The notes beneath the pieces are model-generated. The model made no database searches. It saw only the letters and a program-made list of their open reading frames with translations, and was not told where the DNA came from. A stretch of DNA of 33,696 nt, from the NCBI GenBank assembly GCA_937995865.1, contig CALKJA010000047.1, forward strand, positions 1 through 33,696. Direction: 5' to 3'. The position numbers were made by a program, and so were the translations under genes. The stretch comes from an uncultured Paracoccaceae bacterium. Its GTDB lineage: Bacteria; Pseudomonadota; Alphaproteobacteria; Rhodobacterales; Rhodobacteraceae. Below are positions 1-6,246 of this stretch, one piece after another; the stretch's first letter is position 1, and every line of letters begins with the position of its first letter.

Positions 1-147
1 TTTGAGAGGCCGGACGGGAGCATAGGCAAAAGTCCTGGCGCCGGAACATGCCTTTTCGCATCCGGTGATCGGGCTATGAATGCGTTGATCGGATCCGGCC
101 TGGGTATCGTATGCCCGAAAATGCTTGAAGTTCTAAAGGAGACCTAA
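1..147 (+). CDS. Partial open frame entering from left edge (possible host gene 3' end)
   Basis: Frame 1 is open from base 1 to a TAA at 145-147 and gives a 48-residue C-terminal fragment ending KMLEVLKET. It converges on the integrase, and the two stop codons overlap. This is the place where a host gene or attL would be expected for an integrase-proximal prophage end. I do not recognise the protein. It could equally be a chance open frame in moderately GC-rich DNA. No tRNA was seen here. Confidence 0.3.
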   Translation, partial: FERPDGSIGKSPGAGTCLFASGDRAMNALIGSGLGIVCPKMLEVLKET

Positions 148-1352
148 GCCTGCCGCCCGCGCAGATCAACAACACTGGCTGACTGCCCGATAACGAACTG
201 GCACCATTTCTCAGCAAGCACCCGGCGTAGGTCCAGCAGATCCGAACGTGCATAGGCGCGTTCAACCTTGCCGCCAACAACATGGCCTAGCGCTGTTTCG
301 ATCACGTCAAAGGTTGCTGCCTCGGTGTCCTGTACCCAAGACCTAAAGCTGGTGCGGAATCCGTGCGGCCTGCCTTCCTCGCCTAGGCGCACCAACGTCT
401 TTGCAATGCCCCCGTCTGATATCCCCGCACGTTTGTAGCTGGCCGAGAACACAAAGTCCCGCTGTCGTGATATCAGGTGCGCTTTGTGAGCCACCCTAAG
501 CGCTTCCTGCGTCATTGGCACCCTGAAGTCACCCACGCGCCCCTTGCGGCCCTTCATGCGCTCGCTGGGTACTGTCCACACATCCCCATCGAACTCTTCT
601 ATCTTTGCAAGCCTGCAGCCGTTTGACCGAACCGCCGTCAATATCATGAACTGCAGGCAGGCACCGGTGACGCCCTCATGCTCCAGCCTGGCGTAGAGAG
701 CAGGGATATCCTGCCAGGGTGTTGCAGCGATGTTCTTTGTCTGGTGAACATGCTCGCCCAGCATGTACTTGGCAGCGTCGGCAATGGCCGGGTCAACCGC
801 ATAGCCGCCATATGCCGCCTGCTGTAGTATGATCCGCGTCCGCGTCAGGCACTTGACCGCTGTGACGTGCTTGGTGCGCCAGATCGGCTTGATGGCCTTG
901 TGAATGTCCCGTGCGGTGATCTGTGACGCTCTCTTGCGCCCAATGGCGGGTATCATGTGGGTTTCGATAGGTGACATCCAGCGGCCCCGTGTGCCGTCGC
1001 CTCTCAACCCGGCTTTCTTTGCCTCAAATGCGGTGGTGGCCATTTCTGCGAATGTGGGGTCTGTCCGGTCGCGGACTTCGTCGCTGTCTGCGCGTTCCCG
1101 GTTGCGTTCCTCTATGGGGTCTTTGCCCATGGCACGCATGGTGGCCCATTTGTCACGCTCTTGTCGTGCGATTGACAGGGTGATGTGGGGCAGGCCGCCC
1201 AAGCCCATCTGGCGGCGCTGTCCTCTGATCTGATATCGGTATATCCAGTTGCCGCCGGTTTCTGTTTTGATCAGGAAAAGCCCGCCGCCGTCTGATAACT
1301 TGCCGGGCTTGGCGTTCTTGACCTGAATCGCTGTTAGGGTGTTGCGGGGCAT
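144..1352 (-). CDS. int: Tyrosine-type phage integrase (P4-like, DUF4102 N-terminus)
   Basis: A 402-residue tyrosine recombinase that would carry out site-specific insertion and excision of the phage. The N-terminus has the DUF4102-like pattern of P4-family integrases (LSDGGGLFL, then WIYRYQIRGQRRQMGLGG). The catalytic set is visible: Arg in LTAVRS (about residue 242), a Lys in ERMKGRK, HGFR (about 330-333), GH (about 357) and the nucleophile Tyr in ERAYAR (about 367). The box I context reads RSNGCRL where most relatives have RSGE, a small deviation. It is the last gene of the leftward operon. The start is 9 bp after the stop of the preceding small gene, with a weak ribosome site. Confidence 0.93.
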   Translation of the reverse strand: MPRNTLTAIQVKNAKPGKLSDGGGLFLIKTETGGNWIYRYQIRGQRRQMGLGGLPHITLSIARQERDKWATMRAMGKDPIEERNRERADSDEVRDRTDPTFAEMATTAFEAKKAGLRGDGTRGRWMSPIETHMIPAIGRKRASQITARDIHKAIKPIWRTKHVTAVKCLTRTRIILQQAAYGGYAVDPAIADAAKYMLGEHVHQTKNIAATPWQDIPALYARLEHEGVTGACLQFMILTAVRSNGCRLAKIEEFDGDVWTVPSERMKGRKGRVGDFRVPMTQEALRVAHKAHLISRQRDFVFSASYKRAGISDGGIAKTLVRLGEEGRPHGFRTSFRSWVQDTEAATFDVIETALGHVVGGKVERAYARSDLLDLRRVLAEKWCQFVIGQSASVVDLRGRQA

Positions 1353-1361
1353 TTGGCCACG

Positions 1362-1550
1362 TTAATCGGGCCAGTTCACAAACTCAACCAGGCCCATACA
1401 CCACTCTACAGCTTCACGGCTCTCATCGGGAAAGTCTCGCATGAATGCGTCAACATCACCACCATAACCCCAGACGGTACTGGCTGTCATACGCGTTTCG
1501 CCTAATGTGACATCGCCAAAGCAGCGGCCATGATCGCTTACAAGCTTCAT
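1362..1550 (-). CDS. Small hypothetical protein
   Basis: A 62-residue acidic protein (FMRDFPDESREAVEWCMGL) with no family I recognise. It begins at ATG after a GAGAGAG ribosome site and sits directly upstream of the integrase in the leftward operon, separated by 9 bp. The tight spacing and good ribosome site support it as a real gene. No membrane segment or metal-binding pattern is visible. Confidence 0.6.
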   Translation of the reverse strand: MKLVSDHGRCFGDVTLGETRMTASTVWGYGGDVDAFMRDFPDESREAVEWCMGLVEFVNWPD

Positions 1551-1590
1551 TCACTCTCTCCATTCATCCATAACATGCAGGTTGCGGGGG

Positions 1591-1860
1591 TCATTCGGGG
1601 CTCTCTAACAGGGACTTTTCCCATTTCTTACACAAAGTCCAAGCTGTTTTGTAATCTACGCTCATTGCTATGCCGATCTGTCGGGCGCTGGTGGTCCCAA
1701 CAAGGCTTTCAAAGATTTGCCGCTTCTCAAGAGGCAGCTTTGTGCATCGCCAAAATCCGCCGCTGATTTCACTGTACTGATGATAGCACTTGACGCACTT
1801 GTACACCCCCCTTGTGGTAATATCATACCTCTCAGGGCATCCGCATTTTGGGCAAGTCAT
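1591..1860 (-). CDS. Zinc-ribbon protein resembling IS1595-type transposase N-terminus
   Basis: An 89-residue protein. I chose the internal ATG because it overlaps the upstream stop as ATGA; the ORF track starts six codons earlier. Residues 3-28 form a Cys4 zinc ribbon (CPKCGC then YKCVKCYHQYS). This is followed by an HTH-like part (LPLEKRQIFESLVGTTSARQIGIAMSVDYKTAWTLCKKWEKSL). The combination strongly resembles the N-terminal domain of IS1595/ISXO2-type transposases, but the DDE catalytic domain is absent. It is probably a stand-alone DNA-binding protein of the phage, not a transposase. Confidence 0.65.
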   Translation of the reverse strand: MTCPKCGCPERYDITTRGVYKCVKCYHQYSEISGGFWRCTKLPLEKRQIFESLVGTTSARQIGIAMSVDYKTAWTLCKKWEKSLLESPE

Positions 1861-2441
1861 AGCGTACCCGTCAGGCATATGTGCGCGGACATTACATGTT
1901 CTCGTTTTTCGCCCATTTTTGCAGCAATGGAGTTCCAGGATTGACCGCCTTGCCTCATGCTTTGAACAAGTTTAGCCCTATCCACACCGAACGATTCCAG
2001 TTTTTTCATTCTTCGTTCTCCTTTCCTGATTTGCGTTGCTGTTGGCAGGTTGTATTTCTTCATCACCTCATAGACCGTAGTGGGCGCGCACCCTACATCC
2101 TCCGCAATCACATCAACCTTTTTGCCATCGGCAACTGCCTTAATGATCGCATCCCAGAGCTTCTGGCGGGTGTGATATGTGGCGTTTCCGCCTGCGCTTG
2201 AGTGACTGCCGCCATACCTTGCAAAGCACTGTATATCTCGGATCAAAAGTGTCAAAAAATCCTTGGACCAATATGCGCTACGCTGACACCAGTGGCAAAG
2301 TGCGATGCCCCCGCCACTAAAACGCGGCACTTCAGGGCGCGTTAGCATATTGCGCACACGGGTGTAGCGCGGGTCCATCCTCAGGAAAGACCCGTCGCAC
2401 CCACCGCCGCAGCGGCAGCATATGCCGTCTTGACTAAGCAC
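1857..2441 (-). CDS. Zinc-finger and HTH DNA-binding protein, unknown role
   Basis: A 194-residue protein starting at GTG and overlapping the end of the preceding gene by 8 bases. The N-terminal part has CCRCGGGC, and about 35 residues later LCHWC, suggesting a Cys4 zinc site of HNH-free treble-clef type. The middle has a resolvase-like helix-turn-helix (KKVDVIAEDVGCAPTTVYEVMKKYNLPT), followed by a basic linker (IRKGERRMKK) and a second possible HTH (GGQSWNSIAAKMG). It is followed, with an ATGA overlap, by the zinc-ribbon/HTH gene, so the two may act together as regulators. Function is unknown. Confidence 0.6.
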   Translation of the reverse strand: MLSQDGICCRCGGGCDGSFLRMDPRYTRVRNMLTRPEVPRFSGGGIALCHWCQRSAYWSKDFLTLLIRDIQCFARYGGSHSSAGGNATYHTRQKLWDAIIKAVADGKKVDVIAEDVGCAPTTVYEVMKKYNLPTATQIRKGERRMKKLESFGVDRAKLVQSMRQGGQSWNSIAAKMGEKREHVMSAHICLTGTL

Positions 2442-2697
2442 TTAGCTTGAGCGGATCGCTCAAAACGCCCGCTTCATCAATAGTCGTAGCCTTTTTAGCC
2501 ATTGATGCGGCATGCTTTTGTACGTCCATTTCCATACGAACAGTTTCAACAACGCCAGACGCCAGTTTTGAAACCGCGTTTGCTCTGGTGGGGTTGCTAG
2601 TTCCATTGCGTAGCGCATCCATTTCATCAAACAGAGCGTCACGCAATCCGGCGCTGGTGCGGTTGATATGGTCAATTTCTTGTTTATCTTTTGTCAT
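2434..2697 (-). CDS. Small helical hypothetical phage protein
   Basis: An 87-residue, charged, mostly helical protein (DALFDEMDALRNGTSNPTRANAVSKLASGVVETVRMEMDVQKHA). I recall similar short proteins next to DNA-binding genes in phages of alphaproteobacteria, but cannot name a function. The ATG at MTKDKQ is preferred because GGAAGCG lies about 7 bases upstream. The longer ORF-track start has no ribosome site. The ATG also overlaps the stop of a doubtful upstream ORF as ATGA. Confidence 0.6.
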   Translation of the reverse strand: MTKDKQEIDHINRTSAGLRDALFDEMDALRNGTSNPTRANAVSKLASGVVETVRMEMDVQKHAASMAKKATTIDEAGVLSDPLKLSA

Positions 2698-2921
2698 TTT
2701 TTTCGCTTCCATTTTGGCCCGTTGAAAAAACACCTGTCAGTTGGGCGAGGTCTGCGGTGCATTCTTTTGCCCCATTCTATACCCCACTTTTGCTTGGGTA
2801 TCCACGCCCCCATGCGTCCAACGGTGGACACTAAAGGGCGAACGGGCCTTGTTTCATTGATCGTTAAAGTGCCCATGTTTACGTATATGGACACTAAGGC
2901 GGTGCGCTCCATCGGCACCAA
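2694..2921 (-). CDS. Doubtful 75-residue ORF
   Basis: An ORF with a TTG start, no convincing ribosome site and an odd composition (MHRRPRPTDRCFFNGPKWKRKK at its end). In its favour, its stop overlaps the next start as ATGA, as is usual in this operon. Against it, the DNA here contains several short direct repeats and looks more like a regulatory spacer. It may be noncoding. Confidence 0.2.
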   Translation of the reverse strand: MVPMERTALVSIYVNMGTLTINETRPVRPLVSTVGRMGAWIPKQKWGIEWGKRMHRRPRPTDRCFFNGPKWKRKK

Positions 2922-3006
2922 TTATTTGCAGTTTAGCATTGTTTTATTGGGGTTCGAGTGTTTGGTGCTTTCCACATGCCCCACTTTAAACCCCAGTCGG
3001 TTTTGT
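2734..3006. other. Intergenic stretch with short repeats, probably regulatory
   Basis: About 270 bases between two leftward genes without a convincing CDS. On the plus strand it carries two copies of TGGACACTAA (near 2826 and 2888), a GTCCA-ACGG-TGGAC dyad at about 2817-2830, and similar CCCCACTTT stretches near 2783 and 2980. The purpose is not known; an operator or internal promoter region for the int-proximal genes is possible. Confidence 0.3.
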
Positions 3007-3210
3007 TTATCCCAGAATTTTCTGCCGCTTCAGGTCGGCAATCTCATCAACTGTGAAGTCTGCCTTGCGCAGCGCAATGAGGTCATCAACGGATATCTTT
3101 GCGGTAAGTTCATGGCCGACAATCCCTATCCAGTTGCCTACAATGCTGCCGTCATCCAGCGTTATGTTGCCGCTGGCATCTTCATAGTTCAGTGAAATCT
3201 TTCTCATCAT
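3007..3210 (-). CDS. Small hypothetical protein
   Basis: A 67-residue protein (MMRKISLNYEDASGNITLDDGSIVGNWIG) with an N-terminal half that reads like a small beta-sheet and a C-terminal half that is helical (ISVDDLIALRKADFTVDEIADLKRQKIL). It overlaps the upstream HTH gene at an ATGATGA junction, which supports translation and coupling. No family recognised. Confidence 0.6.
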   Translation of the reverse strand: MMRKISLNYEDASGNITLDDGSIVGNWIGIVGHELTAKISVDDLIALRKADFTVDEIADLKRQKILG

Positions 3211-3398
3211 TCCGTTCCTTCTTGCTGCGGACGCCCAAACAGGAACGCCTCTACCTCGGCCCGCTCAACATGCGATGAACGCGGCCCCATTATGTAAATT
3301 GCGAAATTTCCAAGCCTAGATTGGCTGTACGCCCACTGACGGGAGTACCCGAATACCTTCTGGAAATCGCACATGCGGACAGTTACGGATTCTTGCAT
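3207..3398 (-). CDS. Putative excisionase-like small HTH protein
   Basis: A 63-residue protein starting at the ATG that overlaps the upstream stop as TGATG. The sequence (VRMCDFQKVFGYSRQWAYSQSRLGNFAIYIMGPRSSHVERAEVEAFLFGRP) follows the layout of AlpA/MerR-like winged helix proteins: an HTH whose second helix is YSRQWAYSQ, a short wing, and a closing helix like the RADLEAFL of HTH_17 proteins. Its size and place in the integrase operon fit a directionality factor. The family assignment is by pattern only. Confidence 0.5.
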   Translation of the reverse strand: MQESVTVRMCDFQKVFGYSRQWAYSQSRLGNFAIYIMGPRSSHVERAEVEAFLFGRPQQEGTE

Positions 3399-3883
3399 CA
3401 GAAATCCCACCGCAGGCCAAACGAAACCAGATAGTCATAGCCCGCGTGCTTTTGATCACCGGGAAACAACTGCACAAACACAGGCACATCGTCATGCGTG
3501 AACTCAAGCCCCGCAAGGCCGATCCAATCACTACCCTTGATGCTGACGACCTCGTGACGCCCCGTGCCGGGATAGTGCGCGACACCTGCGAAGGGTGCAG
3601 CATTGAAGCCACCGGCAGACAGGCTGACGAACTCGGACTTGACGGTAAACGCCCATGACGTGTTGCCCAGGCTGTTGTCATAGACGCCGCCCCGTACAGT
3701 GACGGGCTCGCAATCCCATGACGCGAAGACACCAAGGTTTGATTCATTGAAATCTATTGTTGCGCCAACGTGGTTTGACCCAATCAGGATAGCGCCGCCG
3801 TCTGGTATCAGGTCACATGACCCGTCAAAGGCAACAGCGGGACTGGCAATGGCAAGCAGGGCGGCTGTGATGAGGTGTTTCAT
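3398..3883 (-). CDS. Exported beta-rich protein, probable outer-membrane moron
   Basis: A 161-residue protein with a clear signal peptide (MKHLITAALLAIASPAVA, cleavage after AVA) behind a strong GAGGAAGG ribosome site. The mature part alternates hydrophobic and polar residues and ends in SFGLRWDF, a terminal aromatic of the kind that marks outer-membrane beta-barrels. Two cysteines near the mature N-terminus may pair. It probably sits in or at the host outer membrane and changes the lysogen surface. I cannot name a family. It lies in the leftward operon, downstream of a second, larger barrel protein and a weak hairpin. Confidence 0.65.
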   Translation of the reverse strand: MKHLITAALLAIASPAVAFDGSCDLIPDGGAILIGSNHVGATIDFNESNLGVFASWDCEPVTVRGGVYDNSLGNTSWAFTVKSEFVSLSAGGFNAAPFAGVAHYPGTGRHEVVSIKGSDWIGLAGLEFTHDDVPVFVQLFPGDQKHAGYDYLVSFGLRWDF

Positions 3884-3903
3884 TGTATCCTTCCTCTGTT
3901 CTT

Positions 3904-3928
3904 ACAAACGACCCGCCTCAACGGGTCG
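3904..3928 (-). terminator. Weak hairpin between two envelope genes
   Basis: Read on the minus strand, CGACCCG and CGGGTCG form a perfect 7-bp stem with a 6-base loop, followed by TTTGT. It lies between the two exported-protein genes and could attenuate transcription towards the integrase. Confidence 0.4.
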
Positions 3929-3936
3929 CGCTAAGA

Positions 3937-4716
3937 TCAGAAGTTGAACCCGATACGAATTGCCGCTGTCTCAGTTGTGGTTTCACCGAAATCACCAGAG
4001 GTGACTTTCGCACCCACAGTCCAACGCGGTGACAGCCGGTAATCGATCCCGCCGCCGTAGACTGAACCGTCCAGATCGTCGTAGCGACCGGCCCCGACAA
4101 AGCCGTAAGCAAGCACATCACCCACGGCCAAGCCTGCGGACAGTTCTGCTGTTGACAGTGTGCCATCCGTTGAGACTTCCCCTCCGATCACGGCAGAACC
4201 GAACTGCTGACGATACCCGGCAAACACGCCAGCACCGTCGGTCTCGGAAATCGTTTCGCTGATCGTATCAATCAGGGTTGTGTTGGTCGGCTTGATCACC
4301 GCAGGGGCGTCCATCACGCGGTCGGTGGTGTAGACAAAGCTTTCCGCGCCGCCCAGCCACACACCGTCATAGTCAGGCTGGTTGTAGCGATACTGCGTGG
4401 TATACTGCCCCCATGGCTTGTTGTTGTGCTCCAGCGCCTGGACCTCAGGGCTGTTGTTCCATGTGTATTCGTCAACCACACACTTGTTGTTGTTGTGCCT
4501 GTCGCGGCTACCGCCCTTGACACATTCATAGACGTAGATATCGTCAATATCGGTTGTCTCTGTAGTCTGGCCATAGCTGATCCCGGCATAGGGTCCGGTC
4601 CATGTCGCAAATGACTGCGCGACAGGGCTTACCTGTTCAATCGGATCGGCCAAGCCGCCCGCCTGCAGTGCGCTGGTCAGTGCCAGTGTGATTGCTGTTG
4701 TTGTAAGTAGTTTCAT
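3937..4716 (-). CDS. Outer-membrane beta-barrel-like exported protein (moron)
   Basis: A 259-residue protein with a signal peptide (MKLLTTTAITLALTSALQAGG) behind AGGAACGAG. The mature part opens with WTGPYAGISYGQTTE, typical of Omp25/OmpW-like porin barrels of alphaproteobacteria. It continues with glycine-rich, beta-strand-like repeats (GVFAGYRQQFGSAVIGGEVS, AYGFVGAGRYDDLDGSVYGGGIDYRLSPRWTVGAKV) and ends in AAIRIGFNF with a terminal Phe. The middle (about 60-140) holds a cysteine pair and an Asn/Tyr-rich stretch, probably an extracellular loop. A role in altering the lysogen surface, for example superinfection exclusion, is inferred from position only. Confidence 0.72.
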   Translation of the reverse strand: MKLLTTTAITLALTSALQAGGLADPIEQVSPVAQSFATWTGPYAGISYGQTTETTDIDDIYVYECVKGGSRDRHNNNKCVVDEYTWNNSPEVQALEHNNKPWGQYTTQYRYNQPDYDGVWLGGAESFVYTTDRVMDAPAVIKPTNTTLIDTISETISETDGAGVFAGYRQQFGSAVIGGEVSTDGTLSTAELSAGLAVGDVLAYGFVGAGRYDDLDGSVYGGGIDYRLSPRWTVGAKVTSGDFGETTTETAAIRIGFNF

Positions 4717-4726
4717 TTACTCGTTC

Positions 4727-4843
4727 CTATTTTGCTGAGTGAAAAACGATCACGGCAACCACGATGGCAGCGGTGATTTTGATGGCGGCGATAACCATGC
4801 GGTCCTGCATGTCACGGCGCTTGATGGCTTCGTATTCGGTCAT
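4727..4843 (-). CDS. 38-residue single-pass membrane protein
   Basis: Too short for the ORF track. The ATG (MTEYEAIKRRDMQDRM) overlaps the stop of the upstream gene as ATGA, and the frame runs 38 codons to TAG. A short charged N-terminus is followed by one hydrophobic helix (VIAAIKITAAIVVAVIVFHSAK). Coupling and a clean transmembrane segment support a real gene. Function unknown. Confidence 0.6.
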   Translation of the reverse strand: MTEYEAIKRRDMQDRMVIAAIKITAAIVVAVIVFHSAK

Positions 4844-5127
4844 TGCGCTGCCCTCTGAATTTCGCGGGCAATCATCACCGGGTCAGTCCCGTGGGCCGTC
4901 AGTTCATTGGGCTGTACCCAAGACCTCGGAGCATCCGTCAGGACGTAGTGACCCGACGCCTGCTTGCGAAACCAGCGCAGGTCATCCAGCCTGTGCGCGT
5001 TGTGATCGTTGGACGAATAGACAGCGCCTGATCTGCGAATGACTTGCGCAATGCTGGCATAGATGCCGGTCGCGCTTGTGGCGTCCTGCAAGATCATCGA
5101 CACCGGTGTGTTTTCGGGCGGGGTCAT
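4840..5127 (-). CDS. Hypothetical protein
   Basis: A 95-residue soluble protein (MTPPENTPVSMILQDATSATGIYASIAQVIRRSGAVYSSNDHNAHRLDDLRWFRKQASGHYVLTDAPRSW). The start overlaps the upstream stop as ATGA, and its own stop overlaps the next small gene in the same way. I recognise no domain. The RSGAVYSSNDHNAHRLDDLRWF stretch looks like a compact folded core, not random sequence. Confidence 0.6.
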   Translation of the reverse strand: MTPPENTPVSMILQDATSATGIYASIAQVIRRSGAVYSSNDHNAHRLDDLRWFRKQASGHYVLTDAPRSWVQPNELTAHGTDPVMIAREIQRAAQ

Positions 5128-5294
5128 GTGTCGCTACCCCACCGCTCCAACGCAAGGCCGACAGGCACGCTTACAGGCCAAGTTGCAATTATGATTGCGA
5201 TGATCAGGGCTGGCGCGCGCGTCTCAACGCGAGACACGGCTATAAGCGTAGCCAGCATTCCGGCGAAGTAGAGGTAGATGCAAAGCCAGATCAT
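5124..5294 (-). CDS. 56-residue protein with two membrane helices
   Basis: The start is set at the ATG overlapping the upstream TGA; the longer ORF-track start is unsupported. Two hydrophobic segments are visible, LCIYLYFAGMLATLIAV and LIIAIIIATWPVSVPVGLAL, joined by a short polar turn (SRVETRAPA), with a charged C-terminus. It probably inserts in the inner membrane. Function unknown. It is coupled on both sides by ATGA overlaps. Confidence 0.6.
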   Translation of the reverse strand: MIWLCIYLYFAGMLATLIAVSRVETRAPALIIAIIIATWPVSVPVGLALERWGSDT

Positions 5295-5497
5295 TCCATA
5301 AACCCCTCTGGCCGCGCCACCGGACGCATTGCATAGGGCTGCACAACGGGTGTGCATGTCGCCCAGGAAAGTTCATCGTCAAATTCTTTATGAACGGCGA
5401 CTATTGCCTCGCCGCACTCCGCTTCCGTTGCATCGAAGGCAACGCAGCCGTGTGTGCCGTCAGACAACATCACGCAAATTGTCATTGCTGTGATCAT
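5291..5497 (-). CDS. 68-residue small protein with possible export signal
   Basis: The ATG (MITAMTICVMLSDGTHGC) overlaps the upstream stop as TGATG. The short hydrophobic start may be a weak signal or anchor, followed by a Cys-containing acidic body (VAFDATEAECGEAIVAVHKEFDDELSWATCTPVVQPY). The three later cysteines suggest a periplasmic disulfide-bonded protein. No known family seen. Confidence 0.5.
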   Translation of the reverse strand: MITAMTICVMLSDGTHGCVAFDATEAECGEAIVAVHKEFDDELSWATCTPVVQPYAMRPVARPEGFME

Positions 5498-5799
5498 CAC
5501 ACGCACTCCCATCCGAATGTCTCAGAACGAACGTGCGCGGCGTCCTCGGCAGCATGACGGGCCATTTCGGCCTGCTGTGCATCAAGAAGCCCTTCAACCT
5601 TGCTGGTCACGTCTTCCCGGGGGCCGTGGATGCTCAGGCATTCAACCTTGAACTCGTATGCATCGCCCATCTGTTCGCGCAGGTAGGCAAGCAGCGTCCC
5701 GGCTTGGTCCATGCTGGACGGGATTTCCTCGCCCATCGTGTCAAGCATCCAGTCGCCGCGATCAATCTCACGGTAGAAAATGATGTAATCATCCTTCAT
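5497..5799 (-). CDS. Hypothetical acidic helical protein
   Basis: A 100-residue protein starting MKDDYIIFYREIDRGDWMLDTMGEEIPSSMDQAGTLLAYLREQMG. The ATG overlaps the stop of the first gene of the leftward operon (ATGA), which decides the start over the longer ORF-track version. The C-terminal half is a long helix rich in Ala and Glu (GLLDAQQAEMARHAAEDAAHVRSE). No family recognised. It probably has a cytoplasmic role. Confidence 0.58.
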   Translation of the reverse strand: MKDDYIIFYREIDRGDWMLDTMGEEIPSSMDQAGTLLAYLREQMGDAYEFKVECLSIHGPREDVTSKVEGLLDAQQAEMARHAAEDAAHVRSETFGWECV

Positions 5800-6011
5800 G
5801 ACATCACCAGAACAAGCAGGGCGATGAACGCGACAACCCAAGACGCACGGATCATGCGGCGGCGGCGGTAGGCCGCGTCTAGCTCGTCATTCTCAACGGG
5901 AACGAGAACTTCGGCGACCCAGCTTTCTGCGATCCAGCTTTCCGCATTGGCAACGAAGTCAGGCTCAATCGGCGCGTAGTCAGTGGGGAAGGGGATTACT
6001 TGGGCGTTCAT
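5796..6011 (-). CDS. Small tail-anchored membrane protein, first gene of leftward operon
   Basis: A 71-residue protein starting at MNAQVIPFPTDYAP behind GGAGAT at 6-base spacing. A polar, acidic N-terminal region (repeated AESW) is followed by RRRRMIR and one C-terminal hydrophobic helix (WVVAFIALLVLVMS), so the bulk should face the cytoplasm. It is the promoter-proximal gene of the leftward operon and directly follows operators O1 and O2, so it should be under repressor control. Function unknown. Confidence 0.6.
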   Translation of the reverse strand: MNAQVIPFPTDYAPIEPDFVANAESWIAESWVAEVLVPVENDELDAAYRRRRMIRASWVVAFIALLVLVMS

Positions 6012-6044
6012 CGGTATCTCCAATCATCTGGTGTTGGAGATAGG

Positions 6045-6071
6045 TGTATATCCGCTATAGAGGATGGTCAA
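6045..6071 (-). promoter_or_regulatory. Leftward early promoter (pL-like)
   Basis: On the minus strand a -35 TTGACC (6066-6071) lies 15 bp from a -10 TATACA (6045-6050), ahead of the GGAGAT-ATG of the first leftward gene. Operator O1 fills the whole spacer and touches both hexamers, so a bound repressor should exclude polymerase. The spacer is shorter than usual, so the exact -10 register is uncertain. Confidence 0.5.
6048..6067. promoter_or_regulatory. Operator O1
   Basis: ATATCC-GCTATAGA-GGATGG, an imperfect inverted repeat with the same 6-8-6 geometry as three other sites in the immunity region. It lies inside the leftward promoter. Confidence 0.65.
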
Positions 6072-6076
6072 GAGAA

Positions 6077-6096
6077 ATATCCGCAAAAGAGGATAT
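6077..6096. promoter_or_regulatory. Operator O2
   Basis: ATATCC-GCAAAAGA-GGATAT, with perfect outer arms. It sits 29 bp from O1, centre to centre, and just upstream of the leftward -35 element. The spacing puts the two sites nearly on the same helix face, which would suit cooperative binding. Confidence 0.68.
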
Positions 6097-6194
6097 TTTA
6101 TTCCCGCCTTACTTATGGCACACTAATACCTAAGGTTGAGCAAGTTGGTTAATTTAGATTCGGGGTAATGGTTTTGGTTGTCAGTGAGTATGTC

Positions 6195-6219
6195 AAAAAA
6201 ATGGGGTCGCTTACCCCAC
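6195..6219 (-). terminator. Rho-independent terminator of the repressor gene
   Basis: On the minus strand TGGGGT-AAGCG-ACCCCA is followed by seven T residues. It lies about 30 bases beyond the repressor stop and before the leftward promoter, so it separates repressor transcription from the leftward operon. Confidence 0.85.
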
Positions 6220-6246
6220 GCCAGCAATCAGATCTGATGTATAAGC

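Larger units (their letters stand above)
6024..6246. other. Intergenic region downstream of repressor gene
   Basis: About 220 bases holding, from left to right, the leftward promoter with O1 and O2, an AT-rich stretch with no ORF (about 6100-6190), the repressor terminator (6195-6219) and a perfect 12-bp palindrome ATCAGATCTGAT (6227-6238) of unknown use. Confidence 0.6.

Noticed and set aside
904-1233. Plus-strand ORFs over the integrase gene
   Set aside because: Shadows of the integrase on the opposite strand; no ribosome site or sensible protein pattern.
2668-3195. 175-residue plus-strand ORF over the leftward operon
   Set aside because: It runs against a chain of coupled minus-strand genes, has an odd composition, and covers a noncoding spacer.
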